Origin: JANOAR01 sp031411235
Lineage (GTDB): Bacteria; Verrucomicrobiota; Verrucomicrobiia; Verrucomicrobiales; Verrucomicrobiaceae
Direction: 5' to 3'
DNA length: 7,378 bases
Assembly: GCA_031411235.1 (NCBI GenBank)
Contig: JANOAR010000279.1
Location: 1 to 7,378 of the forward strand
Of the stretch, positions 6,324-7,378 are shown piece after piece. Position numbers and translations under genes: made by a program. Under the pieces are notes generated by a model, which was given only the letters and a program-made list of their open reading frames with translations, had not been told where the DNA came from and did no database searches. The first letter of the stretch is position 1. Each line of letters starts with the position of its first letter.

Positions 6324-6342
6324 CTAGCCATCTTGTGGCTAG
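6324..6342 (-). promoter_or_regulatory. Perfect hairpin in the 5' leader of the unknown lipoprotein gene
   Basis: CTAGCCA (6324-6330) and TGGCTAG (6336-6342) form a perfect 7-bp stem with a 5-base loop, ending 11 bases upstream of the ATG at 6312. GCCGAG (6317-6322) could additionally pair with CTCGGC (6361-6366) to close a longer structure. There is no T-run next to it, so it is more likely a leader structure or binding site than a terminator. Confidence 0.4.
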
Positions 6343-6417
6343 TGTGAAAGTTCGCCGTGGCTCGGCAGAGGAAGAATATTTACCACTAAATCGAGTCGTT
6401 TTGGTAATTCATAAAAA

Positions 6418-6447
6418 CAACCTTGGATGCCTGAAGAATCAACCTTG
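6418..6447. repeat. Short direct repeat CAACCTTG, two copies 22 bp apart
   Basis: CAACCTTG occurs at 6418-6425 and 6440-6447. The 22-bp spacing is about two helical turns, which would place both copies on the same DNA face, as expected of tandem regulator sites. Two 8-mers in an AT-rich gap may also be chance. Confidence 0.25.
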
Positions 6448-6479
6448 TTGAGGTAGTTATTGGCTCTGTGGCTCAAGCC

Positions 6480-7378
6480 TCATTTCCCGCTCAGGCAGAC
6501 CACGCGACCATCCAGCGTGCTGATGAATATACAGCCATGTGCGGCGGCCATGCCATCCCAGATCGGCGGGCTGCTGAGCTGGGTGGTCGTCAAAACATTG
6601 CCCGTCGGCCCATCGACAGCGAGGATCACCGCACCGTGTTTGCCATCCAGGTTTTCATCCTGCTGCACTAGGGCAGGCACCACGCTGTCATCGCCCTTAC
6701 TCAGGCGGGCCATAGCGTCCTCTTCATCCACCACGTCGGCAGGGCCAGCGATGAACAGCGTCTTATTCGCCAAGGCCATGCCACGCGCGATGATGGGCAC
6801 ATCCTTAGTCCAGTGTGGTTGCACGAAGTAGCTATTGGCAGGCATCGGAGCCTGCGCGGCGACGGCTTCTGGGCCTTGTTTGGGTGCTTCGCTGGCGAGG
6901 TGCAGAGCGAGTCCACTGCCGCCTTTTTCAAACAGCAGGCTCTGATTGCCATCGCCATGATTATTGGCACCACTGCTGTCCTTGGTATTGGATTTATCGA
7001 AGGTGATGGCGAGCACGGTCTTGGCACTTGGCGGCGACTCGGCGCTGGGGTTTTCGGCCATGCTCTTCACGTCCTCGGGGCCAGCGGCGGTATGGCTGAT
7101 GCGGATACTGTCGATCCAGCCTGTGAAGCTAGGGAGACCGCCCGTGACGCCGTTGTTGTTATCGGCACCGACGACAAGCCCAGTGTTGGGGCTCTTGGTC
7201 AACATGGTGGGCGCGATGCCGCTGACGGCGAGGGTGCCATCGACGTAGAGCTTCATGGTTTTATCCGCCTCCAGCACGCCTGCGATGTGGTGCCAGTCGT
7301 TGTCGAGGCCGATGGGCGCGGTGATGACGGTGCGCACTCGATCGTTGACGATGACAAAGCTGGGCTTCCCCTCGCGCA
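6480..7378 (-). CDS. LamG-like / PQQ-type beta-propeller protein, 3' part (partial)
   Basis: The frame is open from the window edge to a TGA at 6482-6480, giving the last 298 residues of a larger protein; its start is outside. Fragment residues 1-97 are the second half of a LamG/concanavalin-type jelly roll: DWHHIAGV (27-34), LYVDG (43-47) and GWIDSIRI (86-93). Residues about 119-165 (VLAITFDKSNTKDSSGANNHG) look like the opening strand of a second LamG domain that is cut short. From about 190 to the end is a PQQ/BamB-like propeller piece: ANKTLFIAGP, then AVDGPTGNV and a last blade ending GRVVCLSGK. Such mixed proteins are usually exported and bind carbohydrates or redox cofactors, but no enzymatic role can be read here. 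A GTG at 7337 was not taken as the start because the LamG sequence continues upstream of it. Confidence 0.85.
   Translation of the reverse strand, partial: REGKPSFVIVNDRVRTVITAPIGLDNDWHHIAGVLEADKTMKLYVDGTLAVSGIAPTMLTKSPNTGLVVGADNNNGVTGGLPSFTGWIDSIRISHTAAGPEDVKSMAENPSAESPPSAKTVLAITFDKSNTKDSSGANNHGDGNQSLLFEKGGSGLALHLASEAPKQGPEAVAAQAPMPANSYFVQPHWTKDVPIIARGMALANKTLFIAGPADVVDEEDAMARLSKGDDSVVPALVQQDENLDGKHGAVILAVDGPTGNVLTTTQLSSPPIWDGMAAAHGCIFISTLDGRVVCLSGK

Larger units (their letters stand above)
6313..6479. promoter_or_regulatory. AT-richer intergenic region upstream of the unknown lipoprotein
   Basis: This 167-base gap between two minus-strand genes is clearly richer in A and T than its surroundings (especially 6371-6420), as expected of a promoter. 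Read on the minus strand it contains TTTTTATGAATT and TAAATATTC stretches, but I could not settle on a -35/-10 pair with good spacing. It also holds an exact 8-bp direct repeat and a hairpin, listed separately. No convincing terminator for the upstream LamG/PQQ gene was seen. Confidence 0.4.

Noticed and set aside
6480..7337. GTG at 7337 as start of a complete gene
   Set aside because: The frame stays open to the window edge, and the residues upstream of the GTG continue the LamG strand pattern, so the gene is 5'-truncated by the window.
1..7378. Mobile element, phage, defence or tRNA/rRNA features
   Set aside because: No transposase, integrase, terminal inverted repeats with target duplications, tRNA-like folds or defence-type domains were seen in the window.

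Overview
This GC-rich window reads as chromosomal DNA of a Gram-negative bacterium, most likely from the Verrucomicrobia/Planctomycetes side of the tree. Three things point there: the gene families (secreted SGNH hydrolase lipoprotein with a 'GHKRPG...GLPL' tail, SMP-30-like secreted propeller, serine hydrolase fused to a NamZ/DUF1343 domain, LamG plus PQQ-type propeller protein); signal peptides or lipoboxes on every complete product; and start codons without Shine-Dalgarno sequences, each preceded by pyrimidine-rich DNA. The phylum is an inference from family flavour; there is no marker gene here.

Layout. Positions 1-124 hold no identifiable gene. Positions 125-2551 carry three minus-strand genes in the order SGNH hydrolase lipoprotein (2551-1589), NTF2/SnoaL-like small exported protein (1582-1145) and SMP-30/gluconolactonase-like protein (1069-125). 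The first two are 6 bases apart and the third follows after 75 bases, so they look like one operon. A 210-base divergent intergenic region (2552-2761) then separates this operon from a plus-strand gene (2762-5050). That gene encodes a secreted 762-residue fusion of an AmiE-like class C beta-lactamase-fold hydrolase and a NamZ-type (DUF1343) exo-N-acetylmuramidase. Its stop overlaps the stop of a convergent minus-strand lipoprotein of unknown function (6312-5044). Behind that lies a 167-base gap and the 3' end of a minus-strand LamG/PQQ-propeller gene (7378-6480), whose start is outside the window.

How they may work together. The fusion joins, in one exported polypeptide, two activities that Bacillus subtilis encodes as neighbouring genes (amiE and namZ) in its muropeptide-recovery cluster: removal of the stem peptide from N-acetylmuramic acid, and exo-cleavage of MurNAc from the glycan end. 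The divergent operon begins with an esterase-fold lipoprotein that might act on acylated glycan, but its substrate cannot be read from the sequence.

The most unusual DNA feature is in the divergent region. Both genes have a 48-base block of imperfect 8-bp tandem repeats (consensus near CTSATTGT) in their leader, in sense orientation and close to the start codon, sharing an identical 16-mer. This looks like a leader element present in two copies and may link expression of the two sides.
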